NCBI RefSeq assembly: GCF_020866965.1
Contig: NZ_JAJATX010000014.1
Location: 23,365-87,364, forward strand
DNA from: Microvirga roseola
GTDB taxonomy: Bacteria; Pseudomonadota; Alphaproteobacteria; Rhizobiales; Beijerinckiaceae
Length of the DNA stretch: 64,000 bases
Direction of reading: 5' to 3'
Shown: one piece after another, positions 38,134 to 48,714 of the stretch
How positions within the stretch are numbered: position 1 is the first letter of the stretch
How the letters are laid out: the number at the start of each line of letters is the position of its first letter
Program-made: the position numbers and the translations under genes
Notes under the pieces: model-generated
The model's input: only the letters and a program-made list of their open reading frames with translations
Database searches by the model: none
Told to the model about the DNA's origin: nothing

Positions 38134-39627
38134 ATGGCCACCGCCAATGCCCTGATCGCCCGCCTCGAAGCCGCCGAGCCGCAGTTCCGCACGCCCCCCT
38201 CGAACCTCGATGCCGAGCAGGCGCTCCTGGGCGCGATCCTGGTCAACAACGATGCCTACTACCGGGTCTCCGACTTCCTGGAAGCCGGACACTTCTTCGA
38301 GGATCTGCACCGGCGGATCTACGAGGTGGCGACGAGCCTCATCAAGGCCGGCAAGGTCGCCACGCCGATCACGATGAAGACCTTCCTCGGCGATCAGGAT
38401 CTCGGCGGCATCACGGTCTCGCAGTACCTCGCACGCCTTGCGGCCGAGGCCACGACGGTCATCAATGCCGAGGATTACGGGCGCACCATCTACGACCTCG
38501 CGATCCGCCGCAGCCTCATCAATATCGGCGAGGACATCGTCAACACCGCCTTCGACGCCCCTGTCGACAGCTCGCCCAGCGACCAGATCGAAGAGGCAGA
38601 GCGGCGTCTTTACTCCATCGCCGAAACGGGCCGCAGCGACGGTGGCTTCCAGAAATTTTCGGACGCCCTCACGGCCGCTATCGACATGGCCGCCGCCGCC
38701 TACAAGCGCGAAGGCGCGCTCTCCGGTATCTCGACGGGCCTCATCGATCTCGACAAGTCCCTCGGCGGCCTTCAGCCCTCCGACCTCGTCATCCTCGCGG
38801 GACGCCCGGCGATGGGTAAGACCTCGCTGGTGACGAACATCGCCTTCAATATCGCAAAGGCCTACCGGGCCGAGAAACAGCAGGACGGCTCCCTCAAGAC
38901 CGTGAACGGCGGCATCGTCGGCTTCTTCTCCCTCGAAATGTCGGCCGAGCAGCTCGCCACCCGTATCATCGCCGAGCAGTCGGGCGTGCCGTCCTACAAG
39001 ATCCGCCGCGGCGACATGCGCGAGGACGATTTCTACAAGATCACCGAAGCCGCCCGCGAGATGCAGTCGATTCCCTTCTACATCGACCAGACCGGCGGCA
39101 TCTCGATCGCACAGCTCACGGCCCGCGCCCGCCGCCTCAAGCGCCAACGCGGCCTCGACATCCTGATCGTCGACTACCTCCAGCTCCTCTCGGGCTCCGC
39201 CAAGAAGGGCGAGAACCGAGTGCAGGAGCTGACAGAAATCACCACCGGACTGAAAGCTCTCGCCAAGGAACTGTCGGTTCCGCTCATCGCCCTCTCCCAG
39301 CTCTCCCGTCAGGTCGAATCGCGCGACGACAAGCGTCCCCAGCTCGCCGACCTTCGTGAATCGGGCTCTATCGAGCAGGACGCCGACGTTGTCATGTTCG
39401 TTTACCGCGAGGAGTATTATCTTAAGAACAAGGAGCCGAAGCCCGGCACCGAGGACTACTTCAAGTGGCAGGCGGAGATGGACCAGGTCCACGGCAAGGC
39501 CGAAGTCATCATCGGCAAGCAGCGTCACGGACCGACAGGCACCGTACAGCTCGCCTTCCAGGCCGACATCACCCGCTTCACCGATCTTGCGGATGAAGAC
39601 AAACTCCCTGAACGGATTGGCGATTGA
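38134..39627 (+). CDS. dnaB: Replicative DNA helicase DnaB
   Basis: DnaB unwinds the replication fork as a hexamer. The 497-residue protein has the N-terminal DnaB domain (NLDAEQALLGAILVNNDAY, about 25-130) and the RecA-like helicase domain with Walker A (GRPAMGKTS), GFFSLEMSAEQLATR, Walker B-like ILIVDYLQLL and LRESGSIEQDADVV. No intein is present; length is normal. The alr start overlaps its stop, so the two are coupled. Confidence 0.98.
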   Translation: MATANALIARLEAAEPQFRTPPSNLDAEQALLGAILVNNDAYYRVSDFLEAGHFFEDLHRRIYEVATSLIKAGKVATPITMKTFLGDQDLGGITVSQYLARLAAEATTVINAEDYGRTIYDLAIRRSLINIGEDIVNTAFDAPVDSSPSDQIEEAERRLYSIAETGRSDGGFQKFSDALTAAIDMAAAAYKREGALSGISTGLIDLDKSLGGLQPSDLVILAGRPAMGKTSLVTNIAFNIAKAYRAEKQQDGSLKTVNGGIVGFFSLEMSAEQLATRIIAEQSGVPSYKIRRGDMREDDFYKITEAAREMQSIPFYIDQTGGISIAQLTARARRLKRQRGLDILIVDYLQLLSGSAKKGENRVQELTEITTGLKALAKELSVPLIALSQLSRQVESRDDKRPQLADLRESGSIEQDADVVMFVYREEYYLKNKEPKPGTEDYFKWQAEMDQVHGKAEVIIGKQRHGPTGTVQLAFQADITRFTDLADEDKLPERIGD

Positions 39628-40790
39628 CCAAGCTTCCTTCGCAGAACGAAACTCCCGGCCGCATCTCCGAGGAAGCGGCCGGCGGCCTCCTCCACATCGA
39701 TCTCGATGCGCTGGCCTCGAACTGGCGCAGTCTACGCGACAGTGCAGGCGGGGCTGAAGCGGCTGCAGTGGTCAAGGCGGATGCCTACGGCACCGGCATC
39801 GAGCAGGCGGTCCCCGCCCTCGCCCGCGCCGGCTGCCGCACCTTCTTCGTGGCCCACCTGAGCGAGGCGATCCGCGCACGCGACGTGGCGCCGAACGCCA
39901 CGATCTACGTTCTGAACGGCCTTTTTTCCGGCACCGGCCCGACCTATGCGCAATTCGATCTGCGCCCCGTCCTCGGCTCCTTCGAGGAGATCGGAGAATG
40001 GGCCGGGTTCTCCCGTGCCCAAGGAAAGCGCCTCAAGGCCGCCATTCACGTGGATACCGGCATGAACAGGCTGGGCCTCACCGTGCCCGAGGGAATGACG
40101 CTCAGGAACCTGCCCGATCTTCAGGACTTCGAGACCGCTCTTCTCATGAGCCATTTCGTGAGCGCGGAAGAACACGACAATCCCTTGAACCAGCAGCAGA
40201 TCGAAGCCTTCCAGGCCGTACGGGACACGCTCCCCGGCATTCCGGCCTCGCTCGCAAACTCGTCCGGCATCTTCCTGAAGGAAAAGCCGCATTGCGATAT
40301 CGTGCGCCCCGGCTATGCGCTCTATGGCGGCAATCCGACACCGGACCGGGACAATCCGATGCGCCCGGTCGTAGGGCTCGAAGGCCGGATCGTACAGCTT
40401 CGGGTGGTCGAGCCCGATCAGACCGTCGGCTATAATGGCCGCTGGCTTGCCCTGACGCGGCGGCGCATCGCGACGATCTCCGTCGGCTATGCGGACGGAT
40501 ACCCGCGCTCCGCCAGTGCCCGGGGGAAGAGCGGCGAGGAGCTTCTGGCCGGTGTGGCCATGGTGGCCGGACGCCCCTGCCCCTTTGCAGGCAATGTGTC
40601 CATGGACCTGGTCACCGTCGACGTGACCGATGTCCCGGAACGCCAGGTGAAGCGGGGCGACACCGTCACGCTTATCGGCGACAACCTTACCGTCGACGAG
40701 GTCGGCCGCCGAGCAGGCACCATTGGCTATGAGATCCTCACCAATCTGGGACGGCGCTATGCCCGCATCTATCGGGGAGGAGAAGGCTGA
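39624..40790 (+). CDS. alr: Alanine racemase
   Basis: Alr makes D-alanine for peptidoglycan. The 388-residue protein has the PLP lysine motif AAVVKADAYGTGIE near residue 50 and the C-terminal catalytic tyrosine region ISVGYADGYPRS, with GNVSMDLVTVDVTD. The start is TTG at 39624, overlapping the dnaB stop (TTGA), which is the only start giving the family N-terminus without losing coupling. Its stop overlaps the radA ATG (TGATG). Confidence 0.96.
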   Translation: MTKLPSQNETPGRISEEAAGGLLHIDLDALASNWRSLRDSAGGAEAAAVVKADAYGTGIEQAVPALARAGCRTFFVAHLSEAIRARDVAPNATIYVLNGLFSGTGPTYAQFDLRPVLGSFEEIGEWAGFSRAQGKRLKAAIHVDTGMNRLGLTVPEGMTLRNLPDLQDFETALLMSHFVSAEEHDNPLNQQQIEAFQAVRDTLPGIPASLANSSGIFLKEKPHCDIVRPGYALYGGNPTPDRDNPMRPVVGLEGRIVQLRVVEPDQTVGYNGRWLALTRRRIATISVGYADGYPRSASARGKSGEELLAGVAMVAGRPCPFAGNVSMDLVTVDVTDVPERQVKRGDTVTLIGDNLTVDEVGRRAGTIGYEILTNLGRRYARIYRGGEG

Positions 40791-42196
40791 TGGCGAAGCG
40801 TCATCCCTCCTTCGTCTGTCAGGAATGCGGCGCGGTCTATAACCGCTGGAAGGGTAAATGCGAGGCCTGCGGCGGCTGGAACACCATCGCCGAGGAAACC
40901 GGCTCCGCCAGCCGGATGGCCGGGCCGGTCTCCACACGCCCCTCCCGGGCCAAGGGCCGCATCTTCCCATTGGAGGGCCTTTCCGGCGAGACCAAGGAGG
41001 CTCCACGTACGCCCTCCGGCATCGCCGAACTCGACCGGGTCACCGGCGGCGGGTTCGTGCATGGCTCCATCATCCTGCTCGGAGGCGATCCCGGTATCGG
41101 CAAGTCGACCCTCCTGATGCAGGCTTCCGCGGCGCTCGCCAACCGCGGCCACCGCGTGGCCTATATCTCGGGCGAAGAGGCCGTGGCGCAGGTCCGCCTC
41201 AGGGCCGAGCGCCTGGGGCTGGGCCAGGCTCCCGTCGAGCTCGCCTCTGAGACGAATGTCGAGGACATCATCGCGACCTTGAGCCAAGGCCGCCCGCCGG
41301 CGCTCGCCATCATCGACTCGATCCAGACCATGTGGACCGAGACAGTAGAGTCGGCTCCGGGCACGGTCACTCAGGTGCGTGGCAGCGCCCAGGCCCTCAT
41401 CCGTTTCGCCAAGACGACAGGCACGGCCGTCATCCTCGTCGGCCACGTGACCAAGGACGGTCAGATCGCCGGGCCGCGGGTGGTCGAGCACATGGTCGAC
41501 GCGGTGGTGTCCTTCGAGGGCGATACGGGCCATCACTTCCGGATCCTGCGCGCGGTGAAGAACCGCTTTGGTCCCACGGACGAGATCGGCGTCTTCGAGA
41601 TGTCGGACCAAGGCCTGCGCGAGGTGCCGAACCCCTCCGAACTCTTCCTTGCCGGGCGCGATATGGCGACTCCTGGCACAGCGGTCTTCGCCGGGATGGA
41701 GGGCACCCGTCCGCTTCTGGTGGAAATCCAGGCGCTTGTTGCCCCCTCCTCCCTCGGCACTCCGCGCCGGGCGGTGGTGGGCTGGGACCAGAGCAGGCTC
41801 TCGATGGTGCTCGCCGTTCTCGAGGCCCATGGGGGCCTGAAGCTCGGGATGCACGACGTCTATCTCAACGTCGCCGGCGGCCTGCGCATCACGGAGCCTG
41901 CCGCGGATCTTGCGGCCGCCGCCGCCCTGGTGTCGTCACTCTCCGGCAATCCGTTGCCTCCGGACACGGTCTATTTCGGCGAAATGGGCCTGTCCGGCGC
42001 CATTCGGCCCGTAGCCCAGGAGCAGGCGCGGCTGAAAGAAGCGGCCAAGCTCGGCTTCTCCAGCGCCGTCGCTCCGGCCGCCCGTGTGGAGTCCAAGAGC
42101 AGCAAGGCCGAGCGCCTGCCGTTGGCGGCCTCCTCCATAGGCCATATTACGGATCTGGTGGCTGGAATTGCAGCGCGGCGACGGAAGGCCTCGTGA
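40790..42196 (+). CDS. radA: DNA repair protein RadA
   Basis: RadA (Sms) is a RecA-like branch-migration helicase in recombination. The 468-residue protein has the N-terminal zinc finger CQECGAVYNRWKGKCEACG, Walker A in GDPGIGKSTLLMQA, the RadA motif KNRFGPTDEIGVFEM and a C-terminal Lon-protease-like domain (GWDQSRLSMVLAVLEAH, DLAAAAALVSSL). It overlaps the alr stop by TGATG. In relatives cvpA follows directly; here an RTX gene intervenes. Confidence 0.98.
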   Translation: MAKRHPSFVCQECGAVYNRWKGKCEACGGWNTIAEETGSASRMAGPVSTRPSRAKGRIFPLEGLSGETKEAPRTPSGIAELDRVTGGGFVHGSIILLGGDPGIGKSTLLMQASAALANRGHRVAYISGEEAVAQVRLRAERLGLGQAPVELASETNVEDIIATLSQGRPPALAIIDSIQTMWTETVESAPGTVTQVRGSAQALIRFAKTTGTAVILVGHVTKDGQIAGPRVVEHMVDAVVSFEGDTGHHFRILRAVKNRFGPTDEIGVFEMSDQGLREVPNPSELFLAGRDMATPGTAVFAGMEGTRPLLVEIQALVAPSSLGTPRRAVVGWDQSRLSMVLAVLEAHGGLKLGMHDVYLNVAGGLRITEPAADLAAAAALVSSLSGNPLPPDTVYFGEMGLSGAIRPVAQEQARLKEAAKLGFSSAVAPAARVESKSSKAERLPLAASSIGHITDLVAGIAARRRKAS

Positions 42197-42355
42197 CGGC
42201 ACTCCGGCTAGGTCATTGGAACGAACGGCCCAATTAACGAGCGTGGCTAGTTTGGAACTGCTATAAACTGCGAATGCCACTTCGTACGTACTTCCTTGGA
42301 AGCTTAGTCAAAACGAGCTATGCATTAAGTCTTAGTGCCTAGAGGACAATAAAAA

Positions 42356-43594
42356 ATGGCTACAATCCAGCTCTCTGCGACCACTGTAGAAGAAAATGCA
42401 GGTAGCGAAGTCGTCATCGGCACTCTCAGTGTCGACGATGCCGCCGGCGAAGAATTTACTTTCGAACTCGTGGACGATTTCGGCGGCCGTTTCAAGATTG
42501 TTGGAGATCAGCTTCTTGTAGCGGATGGCAGCTTGCTGAACTATGAGGATCTGAGCTCTTTTGAACTTGAGATTTCTGCAGAGAGCAAGGATGCCGAAAC
42601 GCCTACGGACGTGCCTAATAAATTCTTCACAATCGATGTGACGGATGTCAATGAAGCACCGACGGATCTTGTATTCACAGGCGGCATGATTGCAGAAGAT
42701 GCACAGCTCGGCACAGACGTTGCGACACTCACGGGCCTTGATCCGGATGCCGATACGACCCTGACCTATGCCATTGTCGACCAGAATGGTGAACGCATCG
42801 ACAATTCCCTGTTCGAGATCGTCGGCAACAAGCTTCAACTAAAGGCCGGTCTCGATCAGATCCATGTTGGGACCCACACCCTCAGCATCATGGTCACGGA
42901 CGGCGGCGAGACGACTGAGCCCTACATCGAGCAGATCACGATCACAGTCACGGATGCCGCGGAAGTCTTCGGCGGGACATCTGGCAAGGACAAAATCACA
43001 GGCACCGCCTATGCTGATGCGATCGACGGCGGAAACGGCAACGATACGCTCTACGGCCTGGACGGGAATGACGATATCGACGGCGGATCCGGCAAAGACA
43101 AGGTCTACGGCGGCAACGGCGACGACGTGATCAACGGCGGATCCGGCAAGGACAAGCTCTATGGCGGCGCGGGAAAGGACACTTTCGTGTTCGACAGCCC
43201 CGTCAAGAAGGGACATTTCGACCGTATCTACGACTTCAACGCGAAGGATGATGTCCTGCAGTTTGACCTTACAGACTTCCGGGCCTTCAAGTCCAAAGCC
43301 TCCAAGGCAGATGGCAAGAAGGAGGGTGACGACGACAAGGGTCCAAAGGGAGGCGACAACAAGGGCAGCTCCAAAAAGTCCGTCAGCTACGACAAGATCT
43401 TCAAGAAGGGCAAGCTGGACAGCAAGCACTTCAGCAGCGACACCAAGCTCGACTCGAACGACTATCTTTACTATAATAAAAAGAATGGCATCGTCTACTT
43501 CGACGTCGACGGCAGCGGCAAAGAAAAAAGCCTCGCCATCGTTCAGCTGAAGCCGGGAGATGACTTCTCCCGCAGCGACTTCTACTTCATCTAA
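42356..43594 (+). CDS. RTX-type secreted protein with cadherin-like repeats
   Basis: The 412-residue protein has no N-terminal signal. Two cadherin-like repeats (about 5-100 and 103-200, each with a VTD element such as IDVTDVNEAPTD) are followed by RTX nonapeptides (about 222-275: GGNGNDTLYG, GGSGKDKVYG, GGAGKDTFVF) that bind calcium. The tail (RIYDFNAKDDVLQFDL, FYFI end) resembles type I secretion signals, with a Lys-rich insert at 311-342. No exporter genes are nearby. The 5' half is visibly less GC-rich than its neighbours. Confidence 0.87.
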   Translation: MATIQLSATTVEENAGSEVVIGTLSVDDAAGEEFTFELVDDFGGRFKIVGDQLLVADGSLLNYEDLSSFELEISAESKDAETPTDVPNKFFTIDVTDVNEAPTDLVFTGGMIAEDAQLGTDVATLTGLDPDADTTLTYAIVDQNGERIDNSLFEIVGNKLQLKAGLDQIHVGTHTLSIMVTDGGETTEPYIEQITITVTDAAEVFGGTSGKDKITGTAYADAIDGGNGNDTLYGLDGNDDIDGGSGKDKVYGGNGDDVINGGSGKDKLYGGAGKDTFVFDSPVKKGHFDRIYDFNAKDDVLQFDLTDFRAFKSKASKADGKKEGDDDKGPKGGDNKGSSKKSVSYDKIFKKGKLDSKHFSSDTKLDSNDYLYYNKKNGIVYFDVDGSGKEKSLAIVQLKPGDDFSRSDFYFI

Positions 43595-43614
43595 ACAAGA
43601 GCCTTGCTCCTACC

Positions 43615-43648
43615 GAGCCCCGGCAGATCAGTTTGCCGGGGCTTTTGC
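43615..43648 (+). terminator. Rho-independent terminator of the RTX gene
   Basis: A stem formed by agccccggca and tgccggggct, with a loop around gatcagtt, is followed by TTTTGCTT, about 20 bases after the stop. Confidence 0.85.
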
Positions 43649-43842
43649 TTGTGCCCGCACCTGCGGGCTCAGCCTTGGCGGGCGTAGCGAGACAAAGCCG
43701 GACGGCGGATGCTATCCCGCTGCAAAGCTCTCCCGTAGCCAACTCCAAGGGGTGACGAAAGCTTGTCTTGAGGTTATACACCCGACGCCCTGAACCCCGC
43801 GAACGCGGCATTCATCCCTGTTTCTTGCGTTAGGCTCGGCCC

Positions 43843-44463
43843 ATGCCCCTTTCGATCCTGGACCTCGTTGTCATCGGAGTCGTCCTGATTTCGGCCCTCC
43901 TGGCAGCCGTGCGCGGCTTCACCCGTGAGGTCCTCGCCATTGTGGCGTGGGTGGTCGCGGCCGCGGCCGCCTGGTACCTTCACGAGGCCGCCCTGCCTGT
44001 CGCCCAGGATTACATCAGCAACAACACCATCGCCCTTGTTGCGGCCATCGGCACGATCTTCGTGATCACCCTCATCATCGTATCGATCATCACGGTCCAG
44101 ATCTCGGACCTGATCCTCGATTCCCGCATCGGAGCCCTCGACCGGACCCTGGGCCTTGTCTTCGGCGCGGCCCGCGGCTTCCTGATCTGCGTGATCGGCT
44201 GGGCGTTCTTGAGCTGGCTGCTCCAGGGCAAGGAGCCGGAATGGGCCACCGCCTCCCGCACCCGGCCCGCCATGGAAGACGCCCGCGACAGCATCATCGC
44301 GACGCTTCCCCAGGACACAGAGGTCCTCATACAGAGGCTGCGGAATAGGGGCGCTGCCCCCGAGACCGAGCCGGCCGAGCCGGTCGAACCCGATCCGCAG
44401 CGCGGAACCGTGCCCCTCGTCCCAGTACCGGCCGAGCCGGCAGCACCCCAGCGCCGCGGCTAA
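43843..44463 (+). CDS. cvpA: CvpA family membrane protein
   Basis: The 206-residue protein has four hydrophobic segments, beginning with LDLVVIGVVLISALLAAVRGFTREV-like text split at ARG, which is the CvpA signature (RGFTREVLAIVAWV). CvpA homologues in E. coli are linked to colicin V production and envelope stress resistance; purF next to it is the usual partner. The C-terminal ~70 residues are Glu/Pro-rich and probably cytoplasmic and disordered. Confidence 0.94.
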   Translation: MPLSILDLVVIGVVLISALLAAVRGFTREVLAIVAWVVAAAAAWYLHEAALPVAQDYISNNTIALVAAIGTIFVITLIIVSIITVQISDLILDSRIGALDRTLGLVFGAARGFLICVIGWAFLSWLLQGKEPEWATASRTRPAMEDARDSIIATLPQDTEVLIQRLRNRGAAPETEPAEPVEPDPQRGTVPLVPVPAEPAAPQRRG

Positions 44464-44571
44464 GCTGCTCCAATCACTCTTTGGACAGCGACAGGAAAAG
44501 ACATTGGCGTTCGGCCTAAGGCCGACTACATAAGGTCTGCGCCGCCGGTGGGCGCGAGTCCCAAGGAAATC

Positions 44572-46062
<1,491 letters not shown>

Positions 46063-46071
46063 GAAGACTCG

Positions 46072-46815
46072 ATGAACAAGCCCCTTTCTAACCGCGTCGC
46101 GGTCGTCACCGGCGCTTCGCGCGGCATCGGCCGTGCGGCGGCGCTCGCCCTGGCAGACGCCGGTGCCCACATCATCGCGCTCGCCCGCACCCAGGGTGCG
46201 CTCGAGTCCCTCGATGACGAGATCCGCGCCAAAGGCTCCTCCGCCACTCTCGTGCCGGTGAACCTGAAGGATCTGGAAGCCCTCGACCGGCTCGGAGCGG
46301 CAATTTACGAGCGCTGGGGCAAGCTCGATATTCTTCTCGGCAACGCAGGACAGCTCGGCGAGCTTGCACCTATCACCCATATCGACCAGCCGGTCTGGGA
46401 CGAGGTGATGGCGGTCAATGTGACTGCCAATTACCGCCTGATCCGCTCCCTCGATCCGCTCCTGCGGGCTTCGGATGCCGGACGTGCGATCTTCGTGACC
46501 TCAGGCGCGGCTCACAAGTGCAAGGCCTATTGGGGTGTTTATTCGGTGTCGAAGGCAGCTCTCGAGGCCTTGGTGCGCACCTACGCCGCGGAGACAGTGA
46601 CGACGCCGGTCAGAGCGATGCTTCTCAATCCGGGCCCATTGCGCACCAATATGCGCCGCGCCGCGATGCCGGGCGAGGATCCGCTGACGCTCAAGACGCC
46701 CGAGGAACTCGCTCCTCACATCGTCAAGCTCGCCCTGCCCTCCTGGGATCAGACCGGCAAGATCTATGACTTCACCCAGGACGGCAAAGTCCTCGAACCG
46801 CAGATGCCGGCCTGA
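46072..46815 (+). CDS. SDR family NAD(P)-dependent oxidoreductase
   Basis: The 247-residue classical short-chain dehydrogenase has the cofactor motif VTGASRGIGRAAAL, the NAG motif LGNAGQLGELAP and the active-site YSVSKAALEAL with Tyr and Lys, preceded by FVTSGAAHKC containing the catalytic Ser position. The substrate is unknown. It follows purF by 9 bases, an arrangement I recall in Hyphomicrobiales, so the two are probably co-transcribed. It converges with the HWE kinase gene. Confidence 0.9.
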   Translation: MNKPLSNRVAVVTGASRGIGRAAALALADAGAHIIALARTQGALESLDDEIRAKGSSATLVPVNLKDLEALDRLGAAIYERWGKLDILLGNAGQLGELAPITHIDQPVWDEVMAVNVTANYRLIRSLDPLLRASDAGRAIFVTSGAAHKCKAYWGVYSVSKAALEALVRTYAAETVTTPVRAMLLNPGPLRTNMRRAAMPGEDPLTLKTPEELAPHIVKLALPSWDQTGKIYDFTQDGKVLEPQMPA

Positions 46816-46838
46816 ACGCCACCGCAGGCGGATGACGC

Positions 46839-48251
46839 TCATGACGGGCTATGTGTAGCTCCGCCCAAGGGGAGCATGATCCGGCACAGCAGGCCCTCAG
46901 GGCGGTAGTCGAGCTCGACTGTTCCGCCGACGGTCTGATTCAGGGATCGCTCGATCAGCGTAGTGCCGAAGCCGCGCCGCTTCGGCGGGGAGACCCGCGG
47001 ACCTCCCCGCTCTTTCCACTCCAAAGCCAGATGGTGGCTTTCCGGACCGTCCTCGACCGTCCACCTCACCTCGACGCAGCCGCTCGGCACGCTGAGCGCT
47101 CCGTATTTGGCAGCATTCGTCGCCAGTTCGTGGAGGACGAGGCCGACGGACAGGCCAACCTGAGGCTCGAACGCAATCGCCGGTCCATCGAGAACGATGT
47201 TTGTGCCCTCCGGACTCCTATAGGCCTCAAGCTCGAACAGGAGCTGCTCGATCAGCGTGGTGCTGCTCCAACCGCTCTCCACCAGCAGCGAGTGGGTCTC
47301 GGAAATAGCGCCGAGCGGCCCTTGGAGGGACTGCTTGTAAGTCTCGACCGTATCGGCATTGCGCGCGCTCAGGGCGACGACCGAACTCACCAGCGCCATC
47401 ATGTTCTTCATGCGGCGGCTCAGCTCGGATGAAATCAGGCGGCGCTGTTCCTCTATCTCCCGTCGTTCCGTGATGTCGAAGGTCACACCGCTCATGACCT
47501 CGGGTTCGCCTCTGGAATCGTAGAGAACAACCGCTTTGGAAGCGACCCACCGCACCGTGTCGTCGGGGCAAATGATCCGGAATTCGAGCCTGAATTCGGT
47601 GCTTTCCTCGATGGCGTCCTCCAGGGCCTCCTTCATCTGCGGCAGGTCGTCGTGGTGGACGCGCTCGAGGGCGTGCTCGCTCTGCAGCGTCCTGCGCTCG
47701 GGCAAACCCCAGAGCCGTCGCGCAGCGGCATCGGCAACCACCGCGTTCGTCTTCAGGTTCCACTCCCAGATGCCCATGCGACCACCCTTCAGAGCGAGGC
47801 GCAGACGTCCCTCGCTTGCCTCCAGGACCCGGTTGCGCGCTTCGAGCTCCTGCTCGATGCGCTTGCGCTCGGAGATATCCCGGATCACTACGGTCAGGGT
47901 CGTGCGCCCGAAAAGGCTCTGACGGGAAACGGTCGCCTCGACAGGAAACTCCTCGCCGTTCTTGCGACGGCCCGATACCTCTCTGCGGTGGCCCATGATG
48001 CGCCGAGTCCCCTCGGCGCCCTCGGCGAAAGCCCGCACATCAGCCTTGTGGTGCTGACGGAACCGTTGGGGCAAGAGATTTTCCACCGGCTCTCCAAGGA
48101 CCTCTTCCGTCCTGTAGCCGAAGGTTTCCTCGGCCGCACGATTGAAGAGCAGGATGCGGCCACACTCGTCCGTGCTGACGATCGCATCGCCGACGAGCGC
48201 AAGGACGTCCGCGGCTGGGGCCTCGTAGGCCGGGTGACCAAACAAATCCAT
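46839..48251 (-). CDS. PAS-domain HWE-type sensor kinase lacking the phospho-acceptor histidine
   Basis: The 470-residue protein has PAS1 (about 12-125), PAS2 (about 148-265) and an HWE kinase core. The H-box reads ELSRRMKNMMAL, where the family has EL(N/S)HR; the His is Arg (CGC at 47417-47415). The N-box (HELATNAAKYGAL) and the W-x-E element (LEWKERGGP) are intact, so ATP binding may be kept but normal autophosphorylation is not expected. There is no membrane segment. I chose ATG 48251; the frame also opens with TTG at 48293. Confidence 0.88.
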   Translation of the reverse strand: MDLFGHPAYEAPAADVLALVGDAIVSTDECGRILLFNRAAEETFGYRTEEVLGEPVENLLPQRFRQHHKADVRAFAEGAEGTRRIMGHRREVSGRRKNGEEFPVEATVSRQSLFGRTTLTVVIRDISERKRIEQELEARNRVLEASEGRLRLALKGGRMGIWEWNLKTNAVVADAAARRLWGLPERRTLQSEHALERVHHDDLPQMKEALEDAIEESTEFRLEFRIICPDDTVRWVASKAVVLYDSRGEPEVMSGVTFDITERREIEEQRRLISSELSRRMKNMMALVSSVVALSARNADTVETYKQSLQGPLGAISETHSLLVESGWSSTTLIEQLLFELEAYRSPEGTNIVLDGPAIAFEPQVGLSVGLVLHELATNAAKYGALSVPSGCVEVRWTVEDGPESHHLALEWKERGGPRVSPPKRRGFGTTLIERSLNQTVGGTVELDYRPEGLLCRIMLPLGGATHSPS

Positions 48252-48714
48252 CCGAAGTCTTTCGATACCCGCGGGACCAGCTGCCGAGGCCAAGGTAGAT
48301 CACGTTGCGGAAACTCACCGATCAACCAAACCTGCCCGGCCTGCGTCAGCCGAGCGCGCCCTCCTCTCAAAATGCGGGTCCGGAAGTGTACTCACCATCG
48401 GCTTGAAACTGACCGCCGGCCGACTTCAATAAGCTGGCTTTTACTGCCAAGCTTGCAGACGAACAGGACTGTTGCGGCGCTGCATCCTAGCTTTCAGCTA
48501 ATATTCATATTCGAAACACTATCCGTGCATTCGGCCAAGTGATCGAACCGACGGCGATTTCTTGAGACATAATTTCTACGTCGGCGGAATTTTTTCAAAA
48601 ACAGAAAGACCGAGCCGCCCCAAAGAGCGTCAGGGAGACGCCGGGCGGGACGGTGGCGGCGCAGACGCACGGGGCAGACAAGCACCGGTGTGGCAAGCCG
48701 TCCGGGGCACTTCC
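48252..48714. other. Divergent gene-free stretch between the HWE protein and the ABC transporter
   Basis: The 463 bases hold the start regions of two divergent genes. The AT-rich part around 48495-48600 (for example ttcttgagacataatttctac) may carry the ABC transporter promoter. The ABC frame is open from 48562 but the upstream codons match nothing. No RNA gene or clear operator was found. Confidence 0.45.
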
